A DNA stretch of 64,000 nt from NCBI RefSeq assembly GCF_014287515.2, contig NZ_CP092473.1, positions 2,073,001-2,137,000 of the forward strand, given 5' to 3'. A program made the translations under genes and the position numbers. The DNA comes from Roseburia rectibacter. Lineage in GTDB: Bacteria > Bacillota > Clostridia > Lachnospirales > Lachnospiraceae. Under the pieces are notes generated by a model. The model did not search any database. It saw only the letters and a list, made by a program, of their open reading frames with translations, and was not told the origin of the DNA. Of this stretch, positions 61,981 to 64,000 are shown piece after piece (the first letter of the stretch is position 1; each line of letters opens with the position of its first letter).

Positions 61981-64000
61981 TAATATAAAAGAAGCATGCC
62001 GTATGTTTTTTAAATCACGGCTTGTTGTGGCAACAGTTGTAATGATCCTGTTGTTTTCCATTCTTCTCTGGCGTGTTTTTTCTCTTCAGATCGTAAACGG
62101 AAAAGAATATCAGGATAATTACACGTTAAAAATCGTCAAAGAGCGTACCTTAAACAGTACACGTGGAAATATATATGACCGTAATGGCAATCTGCTTGCC
62201 TACAATGAACTGGCATATTCCATTACAATCGAGGACAATGGTACTTACAGTTCTAATAAAGCAAAAAACACTGCCCTCAATGAGGAGATCGCGCAGGTTG
62301 TGACTGCACTTGAAGCCAATGGCGACTCCATTGTCAACGATTTTAAAATATCTATGGATGACAATGGCAATTACAGCTACAATGTAGAAGAATCCGGTGC
62401 AACCTGGAAACGTTTTTTGGCGGATGTATTTGGAGAAACTTCCTTTGAAAACATGCAGGAAGATGAGTCTGATATCATTTCCCGCAATAAACTTGATTTT
62501 AAACCAACGGAAGCAACTGCTGCACAGGTTATGCAGTATCTGACAAGCGGCAACCGCTATGCCATTGGAAGCGAATATGATGAGGCAATGACATACAAGA
62601 TTACTGTTGTTCGTTTTTCCATGGCACAGAATGCCTATCAGAAATATATTGCAACCACGATTGCAACGAATGTATCTGAAGAATCAGTCGCTTATATCAG
62701 CGAGCACGCAGCCGAATTACAGGGTGTGGAAGTATTAGAAGATACCATTCGAAAATATAACGACAGTGAATATTTTTCTTCCATCATCGGTTATACCGGA
62801 AAAATATCCACGGATGAATATAATAAACTTTCAGAAACAGATAATTCTTATACACTAAATGATGTTGTCGGTAAACTTGGTATCGAACAATATATGGACA
62901 GCGATTTAAAAGGGGAAAAGGGGCATGAAAAGCTCTATGTGGATTATCTTGGAAAAGCAGTAGAAGTTATCGAACACGAAGAACCACAGGCCGGAAATGA
63001 TGTATATCTGTCCATTGACCGGGATCTGCAGATTGCTGTATACAATCTTTTAGAGCAGGAAATTGCAGGAATCGTATATTCTAACATCGATAATCCGGGA
63101 TCTGATATCAACATTCCGATCGCAGATGTTTATTTTGCACTGATCAACAATAATGTGATTGATTTCTCACATTTTTCCGAAGAAAATGCATCTGCTACGG
63201 AAAAGGAAGTACAGCAGATTTTTTCTGCCAGACAGAATGCCGTAACAGATCAGATCCATACCGAACTGACGGGAAATGCCCCGACACCATTTGCATCCAT
63301 GACAGAAGAGTATCAGGATTATTTTACTTATATTTTAAAAATGCTCCGTGAAAATGGTATTTTGTTAAGAAAAAATATTGATACCACGGATGAAGTTTAT
63401 CTTCAGTGGCAGAACGGAACCATCGGCCCACAGGAATATTTAAACCATGCGATCGCCAAAGGATGGATCGATATTACAAAATTTTCTGTAAGTGAGAAAT
63501 ATTCCGATTCAACAGAAATATATGATGCGCTGTGTGATTATATTCTGAATGATATCAGTACAGATTCAGATTTCGCCAAAATCATATATGAATACCTGAT
63601 CCAGACAGATGCAATTACAGGAAGACAGCTTTGCCTGATCCTGTTTGATCAGAATGTTCTTGCATTTGATGAAGATGATATTGCAGGCTTATCAGGTGGT
63701 ACACTTGCACCTGCTGCCTTTATCAAGGAAAAAATCCAGAATCTTGATATTACACCGGCCCAGCTTGCATTAGATCCATGTGCCGGGTCCTGTGTCATCA
63801 CAGACACACAGACAGGTGAGGTACTCGCATTGGTAAGTTATCCTGGATATGACGGAAACCGGCTTGCAAATACAGTTGATGCTGATTATTTCAACAGTCT
63901 GCAGGAGAATAATGCAAGACCTTTATATAATTATGCTACCCAGCAGCGAACGGCACCGGGTTCCACCTTTAAAATGGTATCTGCTACAGCCGGCCTTGCA
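61973..64000 (+). CDS. Penicillin-binding protein 2 (class B transpeptidase), 3' truncated
   Basis: 676 codons are visible before the window ends. It opens with a cytoplasmic tail, a membrane helix (LVVATVVMILLFSILLWRVF) and the class B dimerisation region (RGNIYDRNGNLLAYN). The transpeptidase begins at LSIDRDLQIAVYNLL (about residue 346), and the catalytic serine is S664 in GSTFK (S-x-x-K), right at the edge. About 240 residues, mostly helical and acidic, sit between LSIDRDLQ and TGEVLALVSYPGYD where usual PBP2s have about 20. The start is TTG 61973, with AAAAGGAG 11 bases before. It is the elongation transpeptidase partner of MreBCD. Confidence 0.9.
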   Translation, partial: MFDNIKEACRMFFKSRLVVATVVMILLFSILLWRVFSLQIVNGKEYQDNYTLKIVKERTLNSTRGNIYDRNGNLLAYNELAYSITIEDNGTYSSNKAKNTALNEEIAQVVTALEANGDSIVNDFKISMDDNGNYSYNVEESGATWKRFLADVFGETSFENMQEDESDIISRNKLDFKPTEATAAQVMQYLTSGNRYAIGSEYDEAMTYKITVVRFSMAQNAYQKYIATTIATNVSEESVAYISEHAAELQGVEVLEDTIRKYNDSEYFSSIIGYTGKISTDEYNKLSETDNSYTLNDVVGKLGIEQYMDSDLKGEKGHEKLYVDYLGKAVEVIEHEEPQAGNDVYLSIDRDLQIAVYNLLEQEIAGIVYSNIDNPGSDINIPIADVYFALINNNVIDFSHFSEENASATEKEVQQIFSARQNAVTDQIHTELTGNAPTPFASMTEEYQDYFTYILKMLRENGILLRKNIDTTDEVYLQWQNGTIGPQEYLNHAIAKGWIDITKFSVSEKYSDSTEIYDALCDYILNDISTDSDFAKIIYEYLIQTDAITGRQLCLILFDQNVLAFDEDDIAGLSGGTLAPAAFIKEKIQNLDITPAQLALDPCAGSCVITDTQTGEVLALVSYPGYDGNRLANTVDADYFNSLQENNARPLYNYATQQRTAPGSTFKMVSATAGLA

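Noticed and set aside
1..64000. Mobile elements, CRISPR arrays, tRNA or rRNA genes, defence islands
   Set aside because: No transposase, integrase, regularly spaced repeats, tRNA-like clover or rRNA stretches were seen; the window is core chromosome with small accessory pockets.

Overview
The window reads as ordinary chromosomal sequence of a low-GC, spore-forming gut Firmicute of the Lachnospiraceae, most like Roseburia/Agathobacter. This rests on recognised gene content and order: a Re-citrate-synthase-type enzyme next to NADP isocitrate dehydrogenase, Rex, sporulation genes (tepA-uppP-spoIIIE, yqfC-yqfD-phoH-pgpH-ybeY, a SpoVB-like flippase, a BofC-like protein), intracellular GH43 glycosidases with a sugar ABC transporter, and mutS-thyX-mutL-miaA running into mreBCD-PBP2. 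Coding density is high and most genes are on the plus strand. I found no tRNA, rRNA, CRISPR array, insertion sequence, prophage or integrated element.

Region 1 (1-2.7 kb) holds small or accessory genes: the 3' end of a secreted InlB-repeat protein, two small hypothetical proteins, a 54-residue protein and a Gly/Cys-rich peptide. Region 2 (2.7-8.2 kb) is a central-carbon operon: Re-citrate synthase candidate, a GntR/FCD repressor, isocitrate dehydrogenase and an ABC-F protein. Its promoter has a 16-bp perfect palindrome at the start of the transcript. Region 3 (8.2-13 kb) has rex behind a perfect consensus promoter and a likely Rex site, then NAD(P)HX repair, alanine racemase, a MazF without an adjacent antitoxin, and YebC.

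Region 4 (13-22 kb) carries glycogen synthase, tepA-uppP-spoIIIE, formate-THF ligase and a zinc-ribbon/TPR/chitobiase-C protein. Region 5 (22-32.7 kb) is a xylan- or arabinan-oligosaccharide locus: an AraC regulator divergent from a binding-protein ABC transporter and a GH43 enzyme. Xanthine phosphoribosyltransferase, RlmH, a second GH43 and a Na+/proline symporter follow. Region 6 (32.7-41.4 kb) has a CLC protein with CLC-F (fluoride) signature residues, endonuclease III, a secreted CAP protein, and a molybdenum hydroxylase operon running through a MocA-like transferase into pyrimidine nucleoside phosphorylase.

Region 7 (41.4-50.9 kb) is the yqfCD-phoH-pgpH-ybeY cluster plus a flippase, a BofC-like protein and two flavoprotein dehydrogenases. 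Region 8 (50.9-64 kb) covers mismatch repair, thymidylate synthesis, tRNA modification, radC and the rod-shape/cell-wall elongation operon, cut at the window end inside a PBP2.

I did not find a clearly new multi-gene system. The best leads are: a PgpH homologue that has lost its HD metal-binding residues and its extracytoplasmic domain; a yqfC whose sigma-E-like -10 box sits so close to the ATG that its transcript would be leaderless; a MocA-like gene with no ATG/GTG/TTG ahead of its nucleotide-binding motif; the palindromic operator of the citrate/isocitrate operon; a divergent ThyX inside the mismatch-repair operon; and a PBP2 with about 240 extra residues before its catalytic serine.
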